The notes: generated from the sequence alone by a model not told the origin. A DNA stretch of 64,000 nucleotides from Parashewanella spongiae (GCF_004358345.1 NZ_CP037952.1:248001-312000); one strand, 5' to 3'; counted from the first letter of the stretch, positions 38,831 through 48,788 are shown. Numbers and translations: made by a program.

Positions 38831-38868
38831 AGCCCCTCAGTTCTTCCGATGGCTGAGGGGCTTTTTTC
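38831..38868 (+). terminator. Rho-independent terminator after the porin
   Basis: AGCCCCTCAG pairs perfectly with CTGAGGGGCT around a 12-base loop, followed by TTTTT. It is 66 bases after the porin stop. Confidence 0.92.
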
Positions 38869-38958
38869 ATTAAAAATAAATAACCAAATTTTTAAGTATG
38901 TAAGACAATAATTTTAATAAGATAGTCACTCTTATTTCTTAACTCGTTAATTTATCGA

Positions 38959-40347
38959 ATGATTAGTGCTGTTCCTATTCAAAAGCTGACTACTACTCCT
39001 AATCGAGCACAAAAAATCGCTAATGGTGTACAAGCCGTCGAACGCTTTTCTGTTTTAACAGAAGAGGATTGCTTAGCTGTTCGGATCGAAGGTTACCAAG
39101 AGTTATTCGAAAACAAAGCTTCTTTTGATGCAATGACTTATGATATGCGAGCTCATTTAGCTTGGAATTTAGCTGAAGATTACCTGTGCTTAGCTGAACA
39201 ACTATTAAATGAGCCAGATCCGCAACTGAAAGATAAGGTCGAGCTGCTTACTTTGGCTTTTGCTGAAGTAGAAAAGGCACTGGCTAACTTCCTATTTGCT
39301 AAAAACAATTATCGCCACAAAGCCGATAGAGCAGCTTGTGATGCAAAAAGAGTACAAATAGAACAGAAAAAAAATAGTTTGCTATTGGAAATTGCGACGA
39401 TTAAATCAAAGCAAAAACCATCGTCACCTATCCCTTGTTGTCAGCGAAAAATCGTCATACCAGCACTAATGAGCCATGCTCAGGTAAAAGAAACGATACG
39501 GCTTGAGCGATTACCTTATCAAAATAAGGCGCTAGGTGTAAGTTCAGAACTTGAATTGGAGAGCACTTTATTAGAGCCTGATTTAGAAGATATGAAAGAA
39601 CGCTTATCCATGCTTCCTAAAACGAGCTTATTAGCAAAATATGGCAACGCCCATGATATTGCGACCGCTTATTGGAATGTCGGTGTGCAAATTATCGCGA
39701 GTGCTGAAAGGCGAGTAAAACAAGCAAAGGAACCATCAATCAAAAGCTTGACTCCTGAAAAGCATATAAAAAACCAATTGAGTGAATATATTGATGGTAA
39801 AGAGATGTTTGAAATTGCACTCTCATGTCTTGAAAAAGCCCGTGAAATTTATTCTGATCGTGCCACTAAAGAAAGTTGTGATGAAGAAATTTTGTCGTGC
39901 AAAAAGGAGTTAGCAATACTTATAAAGAAGATGGATAAAGTTAATAAACCACAACCAAATACGCAAAAAGATTATTGTCCTACACATGCTATCCGTCCAG
40001 AAGCCCTTCCAGTGTGCGAGCCAAGGCTTCATGATAAGGAGAAAAGAAATACAAAATCGCGAAGCTCAAAGCGCGCTGAACAATCAATATACAAAGGTAC
40101 TAAAATCACGACGAGGGCATTGGATTTCGAACAACAAAAAAAGATAAGTATGACGTTTGATGAGTTTATAAATAGTAAACCGATGTCTAAATCTTCACAG
40201 TGCGGCTTACATAGGTTTAAGCCTAAATTAAGTCAACAAGCAAAACAACATTTCAAATCACTGCAGCAAAAAGCTTTTCGGCAACATTTTATGCTGAGCC
40301 GTGCCTTATCAACTGATGAAATAAGACGATTATATGTGTCAGACTAA
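38959..40347 (+). CDS. Orphan protein with two copies of a 'WN...CD' helical module
   Basis: 462 aa, no signal peptide, no recognised domain. Module 1 runs from Trp69-Asn70 (LAWNLAEDYLCLAEQ) to Cys127-Asp128 (KADRAACDAK). Module 2 runs from Trp239-Asn240 (YWNVGVQIIASAERR) to Cys307-Asp308 (ATKESCDEEIL), with 'FEIALSCLEKAREIYSD' between. Each looks like a pair of TPR-like helices. The same pattern appears in the next gene. The last ~130 residues are basic and low in hydrophobics. No ribosome site is obvious before the ATG. It is followed after 15 bases by the 725-aa gene, so the two are probably one operon. Function unknown. Confidence 0.75.
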   Translation: MISAVPIQKLTTTPNRAQKIANGVQAVERFSVLTEEDCLAVRIEGYQELFENKASFDAMTYDMRAHLAWNLAEDYLCLAEQLLNEPDPQLKDKVELLTLAFAEVEKALANFLFAKNNYRHKADRAACDAKRVQIEQKKNSLLLEIATIKSKQKPSSPIPCCQRKIVIPALMSHAQVKETIRLERLPYQNKALGVSSELELESTLLEPDLEDMKERLSMLPKTSLLAKYGNAHDIATAYWNVGVQIIASAERRVKQAKEPSIKSLTPEKHIKNQLSEYIDGKEMFEIALSCLEKAREIYSDRATKESCDEEILSCKKELAILIKKMDKVNKPQPNTQKDYCPTHAIRPEALPVCEPRLHDKEKRNTKSRSSKRAEQSIYKGTKITTRALDFEQQKKISMTFDEFINSKPMSKSSQCGLHRFKPKLSQQAKQHFKSLQQKAFRQHFMLSRALSTDEIRRLYVSD

Positions 40348-40362
40348 TGTTTGTGATGTGTT

Positions 40363-42540
40363 ATGTCGATTTCTTTAGTGCAAAATAACCTCGAATCTCA
40401 ACTTCTCTCATTGGTAGGAGTAGATTGCGAACTTTCCCGAGTTTCTGAGCATCAGGGCAAAAGACTTTTGCTGCTTAACACTATGACGATTTTATTATTT
40501 GATCTCGAACTTCCCTTTGAAAAAGCAGACATAACAGAAGCTCAAAGGGTCGAATTTTTTAAGCGAGTCATTTCTGAATTTGATGAGCAATGCTCTGTCG
40601 ATTCAAATGAATTAACATTTATCGAACATGCAAATATTATTAGAAAAGTACCATTAAAAAAATTAAGTAATTATCGCGATTTATTATTGGAGATGCACGA
40701 ATACCTCATTGAAGAGGTTGAACAAAACCACCATACTTCGCTTGCTGAATGGCAAATTTTATATACAGATTGCCAAATACGCTTGGCCGAGATAACTCAA
40801 TGTCTTAGCATTGTTGAAAGGATTCATAACGATGGTTTACGGCGACTTAAAGAGCTAAGGTTGGGGGCGTTTGGCCGCTTGAGCTTTCCTTTTTGGGAAA
40901 CCAGTTTGGTAACCAATTCAAGCCAGAACGCCAAGTTATTTGGCATGTTTAGAGTGACCCTAAAAGGGGAGCACATCTGCGATCCTTTAAAGGTGATTGA
41001 TAAAATTAAAGCCTGTGATGAGCTAGGGGACATGAAATCAGGGCTACTGTGTTTACCTAGCTTAGCTTCGATACAAAAAATGCCTAAAAATGATGATATC
41101 CCAATGGAGTTTTGGAATTTGGGCTTCATGTTTTGTGATCATGCACTTGAGTTAATTGATCGAATTAAAGTAAAGAAAAATGCCAGTTTAACAGATTACA
41201 AACAGCCATTAGATAAAGTAATAGAGACGTTGAATTATGCAGCTGAATGTATATTGGTTGCCTCACACCTTTATTCTGGCGAAGATGAAAAGCTCACTTG
41301 TGATCGTAAGGTGTTGGGCATTTTTGAGTTACAGAATTATATAGAGTCTGCGGCGACATATGAATGCGTTGATGGCAGTACGGACTTTTTGTTTCCCACG
41401 ACAGGAATGGAATTGTCTAGTGTTAAAGATTTTGAAAAGAGAGTGTTTGTCGAAAAAACAACCGTTGAAGTGGCCTCTAGTTTCATTGTTTCTTTTCCCC
41501 TTAATCGATTTCGTGAGGAAGCGATGAGAAATAGACGAGCAACTAAAGAAGTGGCGCAGTCAAAAATATCTTCCTCATACGCTGATTCTGCTATACGGAT
41601 TGCGACAAATGCAGATGAGGGGAGCTCGCAAACCTTGCAAGGGGAAATGATTGGTCTATTAGATTCGATTCGCAATGAAAGAAACGAAGATACGATAAGC
41701 CATGATCTTGAAACTTTATTAGATCTGGCTCAAGTAATAGGTGCAAATGACACGATTTTTGTCATTCAACAATTTCAAGCCTTGCTCGCACTTTTTCTCA
41801 AAATTTCGATGAGAAGCCTAGATAAAAAAGATCTCAAGAAAAATAGTATTGGGCTGCCGCCAAAGATGGATAAAGAGCCATTATCAGAAATGGCGCGCTT
41901 TGATATATATGAACAAAGAAAAACTCTAACTGATAAGGCATACAATTATTTAGATTTTGCTTCAAAACTAATTAAAAAGTTGAATGAATTATATGACTGT
42001 GAAGCCGACATAGTGACAGGAATAATAAGCAGTAATGTAAAAGGGTTTAAAAGTAAATTTGATGGCTTATTGCTTAAACGAGAAACCATAAGACACAAAC
42101 TTCGTCAGTGTGATCCGGATCATAATACAATTCCTGTAGCACAACTTTCCCCGTGCGTGGCTAATGAAGCGCCTGAGAAAAATTCGATTCCGGAGGAGCA
42201 ATGGTCATTAAGCATGGCGAATGAAGCCCCTGAACGTTATGGGACTAGTGAATCAGAAAAATGGTTGGTAAATTATAAGCAACTCAGAATGCTCATTCAA
42301 GAGTGCTTACGTTCGTCTACTGATGAAACTCAAGCACAAGAGAAACCTCACGCTACTCTTGAAAATCCATTATTCCAAGTTCAGTTTATACGGAGCCGAG
42401 TGCAATCGCTTGTTGATACGCACCTTGGTGGAGAATCAAGGCTTGAAGAGATCCACTGGCTAAAGGCAATACTAATTGATGAGGGGTTATGGGCAAAACT
42501 ATATATCAACTTAACGAATCATAAATATCAACTTAAGTGA
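40363..42540 (+). CDS. Orphan protein, 725 aa, related to its upstream neighbour
   Basis: Not recognised; soluble, mostly helical. Trp251-Asn252 (EFWNLGFMFCDHALELIDR) to Cys313-Asp314 (EKLTCDRKVLG) matches module 2 of the 462-aa neighbour in order and spacing. The shared lead-in is 'LPS/T-S...K....DI...(F/Y)WN'. A second, weaker unit is near residue 530 (YNYLDFASKLIKKLNELYDC). Residues about 610-650 carry a short duplicated stretch (PVAQLSPCVANEAPEKNSIP and EEQWSLSMANEAPERYG). The short gap to the upstream gene points to co-transcription. Repeat A copy 3 lies 39 bases downstream. Possible roles, such as an interaction scaffold or effector, are speculation. Confidence 0.75.
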   Translation: MSISLVQNNLESQLLSLVGVDCELSRVSEHQGKRLLLLNTMTILLFDLELPFEKADITEAQRVEFFKRVISEFDEQCSVDSNELTFIEHANIIRKVPLKKLSNYRDLLLEMHEYLIEEVEQNHHTSLAEWQILYTDCQIRLAEITQCLSIVERIHNDGLRRLKELRLGAFGRLSFPFWETSLVTNSSQNAKLFGMFRVTLKGEHICDPLKVIDKIKACDELGDMKSGLLCLPSLASIQKMPKNDDIPMEFWNLGFMFCDHALELIDRIKVKKNASLTDYKQPLDKVIETLNYAAECILVASHLYSGEDEKLTCDRKVLGIFELQNYIESAATYECVDGSTDFLFPTTGMELSSVKDFEKRVFVEKTTVEVASSFIVSFPLNRFREEAMRNRRATKEVAQSKISSSYADSAIRIATNADEGSSQTLQGEMIGLLDSIRNERNEDTISHDLETLLDLAQVIGANDTIFVIQQFQALLALFLKISMRSLDKKDLKKNSIGLPPKMDKEPLSEMARFDIYEQRKTLTDKAYNYLDFASKLIKKLNELYDCEADIVTGIISSNVKGFKSKFDGLLLKRETIRHKLRQCDPDHNTIPVAQLSPCVANEAPEKNSIPEEQWSLSMANEAPERYGTSESEKWLVNYKQLRMLIQECLRSSTDETQAQEKPHATLENPLFQVQFIRSRVQSLVDTHLGGESRLEEIHWLKAILIDEGLWAKLYINLTNHKYQLK

Positions 42541-42579
42541 GTCATCTAGAGGGCGTGTATGGTCTCCTTTAGATGTCAT

Positions 42580-42813
42580 CCTAAAAACATCAACTGAACG
42601 CTGAGTATATGAGTAACTGTTTGAGCAATAAGATGACTTTATCATCAAGGCTTTCACCCAATGAGTGAAGTGCTCTACGCTCACAAGCTTGTTAAAATGA
42701 CTGCTATCTGCGTTGTAACTTTTGCAAGTAGAATAAACTACTTGCTGCAAGCTACGCCTAACTATCAGCCATTTTTTCTACGCTTGAGAACGCAGTCAAC
42801 TGATGTTTCCAGG
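42580..42813. repeat. Repeat A, copy 3, inserted at the 3' end of trmH
   Basis: 234 bp, with ends CCTAAAAACATCAACTGA and the complementary CCTGGAAACATCAGTTGA. It is flanked by GTCAT (left) and ATCAT (right), a 4 of 5 match to a 5-bp target duplication. The right end forms the last codons and the stop of trmH. Confidence 0.88.
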
Positions 42814-43500
42814 ATCATCAGCAGGTTTACGCATCAACGCCCACCATTCACGATTTGCCTTAATTTGCCCTAATTCATCAATTTTTGGGTAAGGTAACCC
42901 TTTTCGGCGGCACGCTTTGGCATAAATCGGATGACCTTGCTCGAACAGTAATTTTTGACAGTAGGCTTCAGGCAGTTTATTTATGCCATACATGTCAGCG
43001 AGCTGCCTTTGCCTTTGAGCTTCGTATAAGATTGCGCCAGCGGCCACAGAAACATTAAGCGATTGCACCATGCCTATCATGGGAATCGTGATTTGTTTAT
43101 CGGCTAACGCTATCGCTTCAGCACTGACACCATCACGCTCACAACCTAAGAAAATTGCGCTAGGTTGGCAATAATCCACCTCTCGAAAATCGACCGCTTT
43201 ATCACTAAAATTCGTCACAATAATCTGCATATTTTTCAGTTTTAAATGCTCGATAGCTTGGGTAATGTTTCGGTGCTTTACGGTTTGAACCCATTGCTGA
43301 CTGCCTGATGCCGTGTTGCCCGATACCTGCATACCACGATCGGGCATAACCGCATGTATTTGATGAATACCCACAGCGTCTGCTGTACGAACAATCGCAG
43401 AGACATTATTCGATTTATGTACTTTGTCGAGACACAAGGTTAAATCAGGTTGGCGATGGTTGAGCATGTCAGTGATACGGGAAAAACGTTCAGGAGTCAT
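42796..43500 (-). CDS. trmH: tRNA (guanosine-18)-2'-O-methyltransferase TrmH, C-terminus altered
   Basis: 234-aa SPOUT enzyme that methylates the ribose of G18 in tRNA. Motif 1 NVSAIVRTADAVGIHQIHAV (Arg catalytic), motif 2 AIFLGCERDGVSAEAIALAD, and motif 3 IPMIGMVQSLNVSVAAGAIL are intact. It follows ridA in the spoT operon order, but a strong terminator lies between (43519-43543), so it may need its own promoter. The last five residues (PGNIS) and the TGA are encoded by repeat A; removal of the element and one target copy predicts an original end ADDI-stop. The enzyme core is untouched, so activity is probably kept. Confidence 0.93.
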   Translation of the reverse strand: MTPERFSRITDMLNHRQPDLTLCLDKVHKSNNVSAIVRTADAVGIHQIHAVMPDRGMQVSGNTASGSQQWVQTVKHRNITQAIEHLKLKNMQIIVTNFSDKAVDFREVDYCQPSAIFLGCERDGVSAEAIALADKQITIPMIGMVQSLNVSVAAGAILYEAQRQRQLADMYGINKLPEAYCQKLLFEQGHPIYAKACRRKGLPYPKIDELGQIKANREWWALMRKPADDPGNIS

Positions 43501-43518
43501 AAGGGGTTAATTAATCAT

Positions 43519-43543
43519 TAAAAAAGGGCGCCGTAGCACCCTA
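43519..43543 (-). terminator. Rho-independent terminator after ridA
   Basis: On the minus strand AGGGTGC and GCGCCCT form a 7-bp stem (one G-T pair) with a TACG tetraloop, followed by TTTTTT. It ends the ridA transcript just before trmH. Confidence 0.88.
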
Positions 43544-43564
43544 AGATAAAACATAGAAAAGATA

Positions 43565-43948
43565 CTAAAGTACCATGATCCCGTCCATTTCAACCAAAGA
43601 TGCTTTCGGTAATTCTTTTACGCCAATAGCCGCTCGTGCAGGGTATGGCTGTGAAAAGTAGCGACTCATGATTTCATTAACGGTAGCGAAATGAGACAGA
43701 TCGGTCAGAAAGATATTTAGTTTGACGATATCTGCCAAACTGCCGCCAGAGGCTTCGCATACAGCGGTCATATTTTCAAATACTTGCACAACTTGTTCAG
43801 CGAAGTCATCGCTGATCATTTCCATAGTGCTTGGCACTAATGGTATTTGACCTGATAAATAGACGGTATTATCAACTTTAACAGCTTGTGAATAAGTGCC
43901 AATTGCTGCAGGAGCTTTATCAGTCGCGATAATTTGTTTTTCTGCCAT
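43565..43948 (-). CDS. ridA: RidA family reactive intermediate deaminase
   Basis: 127 aa; hydrolyses reactive 2-aminoacrylate and related enamines. It shows [20 protein letters not shown], the active-site Arg in [14 protein letters not shown], and Glu in [11 protein letters not shown]. The length is standard. It lies between spoT and trmH with a 32-base gap to spoT, the usual place in Shewanella and Vibrio. Ribosome site GAGAGAG. Confidence 0.95.
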   Translation of the reverse strand: MAEKQIIATDKAPAAIGTYSQAVKVDNTVYLSGQIPLVPSTMEMISDDFAEQVVQVFENMTAVCEASGGSLADIVKLNIFLTDLSHFATVNEIMSRYFSQPYPARAAIGVKELPKASLVEMDGIMVL

Positions 43949-43980
43949 GATGCTCTCTCTGTTTTATTTGTTGTGCTCAG

Positions 43981-46089
43981 TTAATGGTTTCTTGAGATAC
44001 GAAGGACTTCGGACAGTACTCGAATACGTCGCATTACATTGGCGAGATGTATCCTATCGGTTACCGAAACCCTCAAATTAATCATATATACTCTGCCATC
44101 ACGTTCTTCTGTACTCAAATTATGAATATTGGAGTGTTCTGTTGAGACAATAGAAGTAATTTTTGCCAATGCACCTTGATGATTGACAATCTCGATCCTT
44201 AAGTTGGCTTGGAACTCAGTGCCTTCAGCATTATCCCATTCAACAGGAATGTATTTTTCAGGCTCAGCTTGATAACCACGAATGTTGGCGCAGTTTTCCA
44301 TATGAACCACTAAGCCTTTACCGGGACTGACATGGGCAATGACTGTATCACCGGGGATTGGACGACAGCAATTGGCGTAAGAAACCAACATGCCCTCAGC
44401 ACCACGGATAGGCATAAGGTGTGAATCACGACTTTCATCCTGAACCATAGGTAAGTCACCGACAAGACGCTGTGCAATCACTATGCTCATGGCATTACCT
44501 AAGCCGATGTCTGTGAGCAAAGAGTCCAAAGTATCGTGCTTCGTGTCAGTGAGTACTTTTTCAATCTGAGCGGAATCGATGGTATCTAATTTGTGTTCAC
44601 CAAGGGCGTGATTCAGTAGGCGTTTACCTAAAGAAATCGCATCCTTACCTTTTACATGCTTTAATACTTGGCGAATTTTGGCGCGAGCTTTACCTGTGAC
44701 CACAAAGTTGAGCCACGCGGCATTCGGGCGAGCACTGCTGGCGGTAATAATTTCAACTGTTTGTCCGGTTTCTAACGGGAGACTCAGCGGGTAAGCTTGA
44801 CGGTTGATTTTTGCTCCAACACAAGTATTACCCACATCGGTATGCACTTCGTAAGCGAAATCTACGGCGGTCGCGCCTGCTGGCAGTTCTAAAATACGTC
44901 CATCAGGTGTAAATACGTATATTTCGTCGGGGAAAAGCCCAGTCTTTACGTTTTCAACAAACTCAAAGGAAGTGCTGGCGCTCTGTTGTAAATCAAGCAG
45001 GCTTTGCATCCACTTTCGGGCGCGAACTTGGCTGGTTGTACCCATTGTACTCTGGTCGTCAGACTTGTAAGCCCAATGTGCTGCAACGCCTTTATCCGCC
45101 ATTTGATCCATATCTTCAGTACGGATCTGAACTTCAACTGGGACACCATGAGGGCCAATTAATGAAGTATGTAAGGATTGATAACCGTTGGCTTTAGGAA
45201 TGGCAATATAGTCTTTGAATCGGCCAGGTCGCGGCTTATATAAGCTGTGCATGGCACCAAGAACTCGATAACAAGTATCAATTGAATCGACTTTTACTCG
45301 AAAGGCATAAATGTCCATCACTTCTTGGAACTGAACTTCTTTATTACGCATCTTGTTGTAAATGGAATAAAGATTTTTTTCACGACCTTTAACAACACCA
45401 GTGAGATTGGCATCAGTTAATCGGGTATCAATCGCCGCTTCAATGCTTTGGATAAGCTCTTTACGATTACCACGCGCGGCTTTGACCACCATTTTAAGTA
45501 CGCGATATCGCATGGGATAATAAGCTTGGAAGCCTAAATCTTCGAGTTCTGACTTAATATTGTGAATACCAAGACGGTTGGCGATGGGTGCATAAATTTC
45601 TAAGGTTTCTCGAGCGATTCGTCGCCGTTTATCCGGCCTTAATGAACCGAGCGTCCGCATATTATGGGTGCGATCAGCCAGTTTAATTAATATGACGCGA
45701 ATATCTTGAGTCATGGCCAGCATCATTTTGCGGAAGTTTTCAGCTTGAGCTTCTTTCTTATCGCGAAATTTCAGCTTATCGAGTTTTGATACACCTTCAA
45801 CCAATTCAGCCACATCGGCACCAAATAAGTCAGTGAGGTGTTCTTTAGTGATTTCGGTATCTTCAATGGTATCGTGAAGAATGGCAGCCATGACTGTTTC
45901 GTGATCAAGACGCATTTCAGCAAGAATGATCGCAACGGCAACAGGATGAGTGATGTAAGGTTCGCCGCTGCTGCGCATTTGCCCTTCATGGGCATCTCGA
46001 GCGACTTGATAAGCTTGCTTAAGTAGAACGACCTGCTCTGCAGTTAAGTAACTTGATGCTACTTCGTTAAGGCCTTCAAACAGATACAA
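43981..46089 (-). CDS. spoT: Bifunctional (p)ppGpp synthetase/hydrolase SpoT
   Basis: 702 aa; makes and mainly degrades the alarmone (p)ppGpp. HD hydrolase domain with His72-Asp73 in LHDTIEDTEIT; synthetase domain with GRFKDYIAIPKANGYQSLH; TGS domain starting VKTGLFPDEIYVFTPDGRIL; C-terminal zinc-finger/CC region (SYANCCRPIPGD) and ACT domain (LRIEIVNHQGALAKITSIV). TTG start, as in E. coli, with AGGAG 10 bases upstream. Downstream of rpoZ, upstream of ridA. Confidence 0.97.
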   Translation of the reverse strand: MYLFEGLNEVASSYLTAEQVVLLKQAYQVARDAHEGQMRSSGEPYITHPVAVAIILAEMRLDHETVMAAILHDTIEDTEITKEHLTDLFGADVAELVEGVSKLDKLKFRDKKEAQAENFRKMMLAMTQDIRVILIKLADRTHNMRTLGSLRPDKRRRIARETLEIYAPIANRLGIHNIKSELEDLGFQAYYPMRYRVLKMVVKAARGNRKELIQSIEAAIDTRLTDANLTGVVKGREKNLYSIYNKMRNKEVQFQEVMDIYAFRVKVDSIDTCYRVLGAMHSLYKPRPGRFKDYIAIPKANGYQSLHTSLIGPHGVPVEVQIRTEDMDQMADKGVAAHWAYKSDDQSTMGTTSQVRARKWMQSLLDLQQSASTSFEFVENVKTGLFPDEIYVFTPDGRILELPAGATAVDFAYEVHTDVGNTCVGAKINRQAYPLSLPLETGQTVEIITASSARPNAAWLNFVVTGKARAKIRQVLKHVKGKDAISLGKRLLNHALGEHKLDTIDSAQIEKVLTDTKHDTLDSLLTDIGLGNAMSIVIAQRLVGDLPMVQDESRDSHLMPIRGAEGMLVSYANCCRPIPGDTVIAHVSPGKGLVVHMENCANIRGYQAEPEKYIPVEWDNAEGTEFQANLRIEIVNHQGALAKITSIVSTEHSNIHNLSTEERDGRVYMINLRVSVTDRIHLANVMRRIRVLSEVLRISRNH

Positions 46090-46133
46090 GTAACGATACT
46101 CCTATAAAGCATTTCCTTACATTATAGTGTGGA

Positions 46134-46171
46134 CACTAACCTAAGCTTTAATAAATCAAAATAGGTTAGTG
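46134..46171. promoter_or_regulatory. Perfect 10-bp inverted repeat between rpoZ and spoT
   Basis: CACTAACCTA (46134-46143) and TAGGTTAGTG (46162-46171) with an 18-base loop. No T-run on the gene strand, so it is more likely a processing or regulatory hairpin within the operon than a terminator. Confidence 0.55.
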
Positions 46172-46208
46172 CACCCTACAACATTTCATCTATCTAAAGC
46201 GATCAGAA

Positions 46209-46487
46209 TTAAAACTGACGACCTTCAGCGATAGCGGCAACAGCAGCAATTTCAGCCGCTTCACGTTCACGAACGATTTGGCGCTCTGCAGCGTCTAGTG
46301 TGCCAGCATTGACAAGACCCAACTCAATTTCTCGCAAAGCAATCACTGTTGGCTTATCGTTTTGTGGTTCAACCATTGGATCTTTGCCTTGTACGGCAAT
46401 TTGGCGAGCACGGCGTGCTGCAACTAGGATCATATCAAAACGGTTGCCGATTTGTTCAACGGCGTCTTCTACAGTTACGCGAGCCAT
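46209..46487 (-). CDS. rpoZ: RNA polymerase omega subunit
   Basis: 92 aa. '[20 protein letters not shown]' followed by [10 protein letters not shown] is the invariant omega N-terminus. It helps assemble RNA polymerase and is part of ppGpp site 1, which fits its place next to spoT. ATG with GGAG 8 bases upstream. Confidence 0.97.
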   Translation of the reverse strand: MARVTVEDAVEQIGNRFDMILVAARRARQIAVQGKDPMVEPQNDKPTVIALREIELGLVNAGTLDAAERQIVREREAAEIAAVAAIAEGRQF

Positions 46488-46558
46488 GAGTTAGAACTCC
46501 AAATATTATCAATAAAAAATGACGCAAAATTGTACACTATTATTACGTGCATTGGCAG

Positions 46559-47197
46559 TTATTCTGCCAATAGATCCATAATCATACCATTGTGAGTATG
46601 ACTCTGACTAGCTAAGGTTAGCCGTTGTGAGCGAATGATGGCAGTTAAATCGGCTAATGCTAAGTCAAAATCGTCATTTACGATGACGTATTCATACTCA
46701 TTATAATGAGAAATCTCTGAAACAGCTTGCGCCATTCGTCCCTTGATGACATCGGTGTTGTCTTGTCCTCGGCCCGTGAGACGTCGTTCAAGTTCGTCTT
46801 TTGATGGCGGTAAAATAAATATCCCAACAGCTTTCGGCATTAACTTTTTAACTTGTTGCGCCCCTTGCCAGTCGATATCAAGAAACACATCAATACCTTG
46901 GGCTAATGTTTGTTCAATGACCACCTTTGAGGTGCCATAGAAGTTACCGAATACTTCCGCCCATTCAACAAAATTGTCTTGATCAATGAGCTGCTTAAAG
47001 GTCTCTCTATCGACAAAATGATAGTGCTGCGCATCTTTTTCTCCAACTCTAGGAGCGCGTGTCGTGTGTGAAACTGAGACCTGCATATCGGCCGGTTTAT
47101 CTTTGAGCAAAGCTGATAACAGTGATGATTTTCCTGCACCACTTGGGGCTGAAATGATAAAAAGAGTGCCATGGCTGCTCATAGATGTATTTTCCAT
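46559..47197 (-). CDS. gmk: Guanylate kinase
   Basis: 212 aa; phosphorylates GMP to GDP. P-loop [19 protein letters not shown]-binding [27 protein letters not shown] and the [13 protein letters not shown] segment are present. The second Met (47182, MSSHGTLF) has GGAA about 10 bases upstream and gives 207 aa, the E. coli length, so it may be the real start. First gene of the gmk-rpoZ-spoT block. Confidence 0.96.
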   Translation of the reverse strand: MENTSMSSHGTLFIISAPSGAGKSSLLSALLKDKPADMQVSVSHTTRAPRVGEKDAQHYHFVDRETFKQLIDQDNFVEWAEVFGNFYGTSKVVIEQTLAQGIDVFLDIDWQGAQQVKKLMPKAVGIFILPPSKDELERRLTGRGQDNTDVIKGRMAQAVSEISHYNEYEYVIVNDDFDLALADLTAIIRSQRLTLASQSHTHNGMIMDLLAE

Positions 47198-47393
47198 TTT
47201 TTGTACTTAACGTTTAGCTGAATGATTTTTACAGTTGGTGATCTTGAAATTAGTATAAATTTTCGTAGTCTTAAGTGGTAACTTTTAACGCTAGTTATTA
47301 CAAGAACACGTCATTTGCGGGTATTATACCTGTCAAAAGCGGTTTTGAATAAGTTTCTGTTTATATTTACAGGATAAAAACAAGGGTAAGTAA

Positions 47394-48476
47394 GTGTTAC
47401 TAAATTCTTTATTTTGCATTCATGGGCGTGACACCAGTCTACGATTTGTTGCTATTTCCGCGAGTTGTTTTTTCGTTATTTTACTTTGGATGTTAATTTT
47501 TGGTAGTAATGCCAGTGTATTTATTCCCGCGGTGACAGCTGGGATTGTGCTCTTACTCAGTGGTTATCGACGCGTGCGCGATGCTCAAAAACCTCAATGG
47601 TGGAGTGTGACTTTATTAGTGCCATGGCTCGCTTTGAGTGTGAGCATTAGTTCCGATACTTTATTCAGTATATGGCTGAGCATGTTGATATTCGGTTGTA
47701 TCGCAACACTGTTACTCGCTTTCCCCAAAAGCCTCAGTGTTGGTCGTTTTTCGTCAGGCTACCAAGGGCCAGCAACCAAAATGCATGGGGCGCAATCCAC
47801 AAGTACAAAAAGAGTAGAGCCAAGCCTTAATGCTCAGTTTGATTCAGGCGACTCGGAGCAAGCACCAAATTATTGGCCTAATGCTAATGAATCTACTGAT
47901 GCGCTGTTGGATCGTGAGCCTATGCAACAAGACTCCATGAAATCACTGTTCAGCGATATGATTGAATCTAGCCCGATAAACCGAAAAACATTGTTATTCA
48001 TTGTGATAACTTTGTTGTCACTGACGGTGTTAGGGTTGTTAGGACAAAGTATGTGGGGAGATCACGAGCTTGACACCGTATCTACCGCTGAGCAAGCAGT
48101 AATACCTACAAGTGAGCCTGAAGTAACAGTTAGTTTTTCTGATGGTTTTAGTATGGGGTTATCGGATAAAAAGTTATCAATGACTTGGTTAGGTGATGAA
48201 GGTGAAGCACAAACCTTATGGACACTAGCTGATGCCATCGGTGATTCGAACTGCCAAGTATTGCGTTTTAATAATGGCACTCAGTACCGGACAATTAAGG
48301 TCGAACGGTTAAGTGATAGCAGCACAAAAGCATGGTTTACACCATTAGATACGAAAGCGATATTAAAAGATGTAGCACGTCGAAATAAGGCTTCACTGTG
48401 TAGTTATACGTTTAGTTTAAAAGGAAGCCAAGCCGATTTATCCAAAGAGCCTCTGTTTCGTGCTTATATCGAATGA
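47394..48476 (+). CDS. DUF805-like membrane protein with periplasmic tail
   Basis: 360 aa from a GTG start (GGGTAAG upstream). The N-terminal ~115 residues hold four hydrophobic segments with 'LLSGYRRVRDAQKPQWWSVT', which resembles the RR-HD-...WW signature of DUF805. A polar linker (about 120-195) leads to a fifth membrane helix (about 200-222, 'LLFIVITLLSLTVLGLLG') and a ~135-residue C-terminal domain with two Cys (NCQVLRF and SLCSYTF). Function unknown. It diverges from gmk. Confidence 0.72.
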   Translation: MLLNSLFCIHGRDTSLRFVAISASCFFVILLWMLIFGSNASVFIPAVTAGIVLLLSGYRRVRDAQKPQWWSVTLLVPWLALSVSISSDTLFSIWLSMLIFGCIATLLLAFPKSLSVGRFSSGYQGPATKMHGAQSTSTKRVEPSLNAQFDSGDSEQAPNYWPNANESTDALLDREPMQQDSMKSLFSDMIESSPINRKTLLFIVITLLSLTVLGLLGQSMWGDHELDTVSTAEQAVIPTSEPEVTVSFSDGFSMGLSDKKLSMTWLGDEGEAQTLWTLADAIGDSNCQVLRFNNGTQYRTIKVERLSDSSTKAWFTPLDTKAILKDVARRNKASLCSYTFSLKGSQADLSKEPLFRAYIE

Positions 48477-48788
48477 CCATGACAATATCAGATGACAAGA
48501 GTATATTTTGCCTTATTTTTGACTGTGCGAATTGTTTATCTGGCTTCCTTAAGCCCTTGCCGCAGTTTGTAAGTCTTAAATATATTTCATTTGTACTCAT
48601 TTAAAATGACATTTACCATTCTAAATCCCTGCAGCTAGTTGCGGCTTGAGTTCAAGCGGGAAATAAACCAATTTTCAATGAGAAAACATGAGTAAAATGA
48701 GGATGGTTAGCAAGGAAGATAATAGGTTTCATCAACCTATACCCGTATATAAACTCAAAGGCTGCTGTACTTAAAGAAGGCTGTAAAC
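48477..48788. other. Intergenic region upstream of the repeat protein
   Basis: 312 bases, AT-rich, no repeats of families A to F and no gene seen. GAAGG 8-10 bases before the ATG at 48789 is the ribosome site. Confidence 0.4.
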
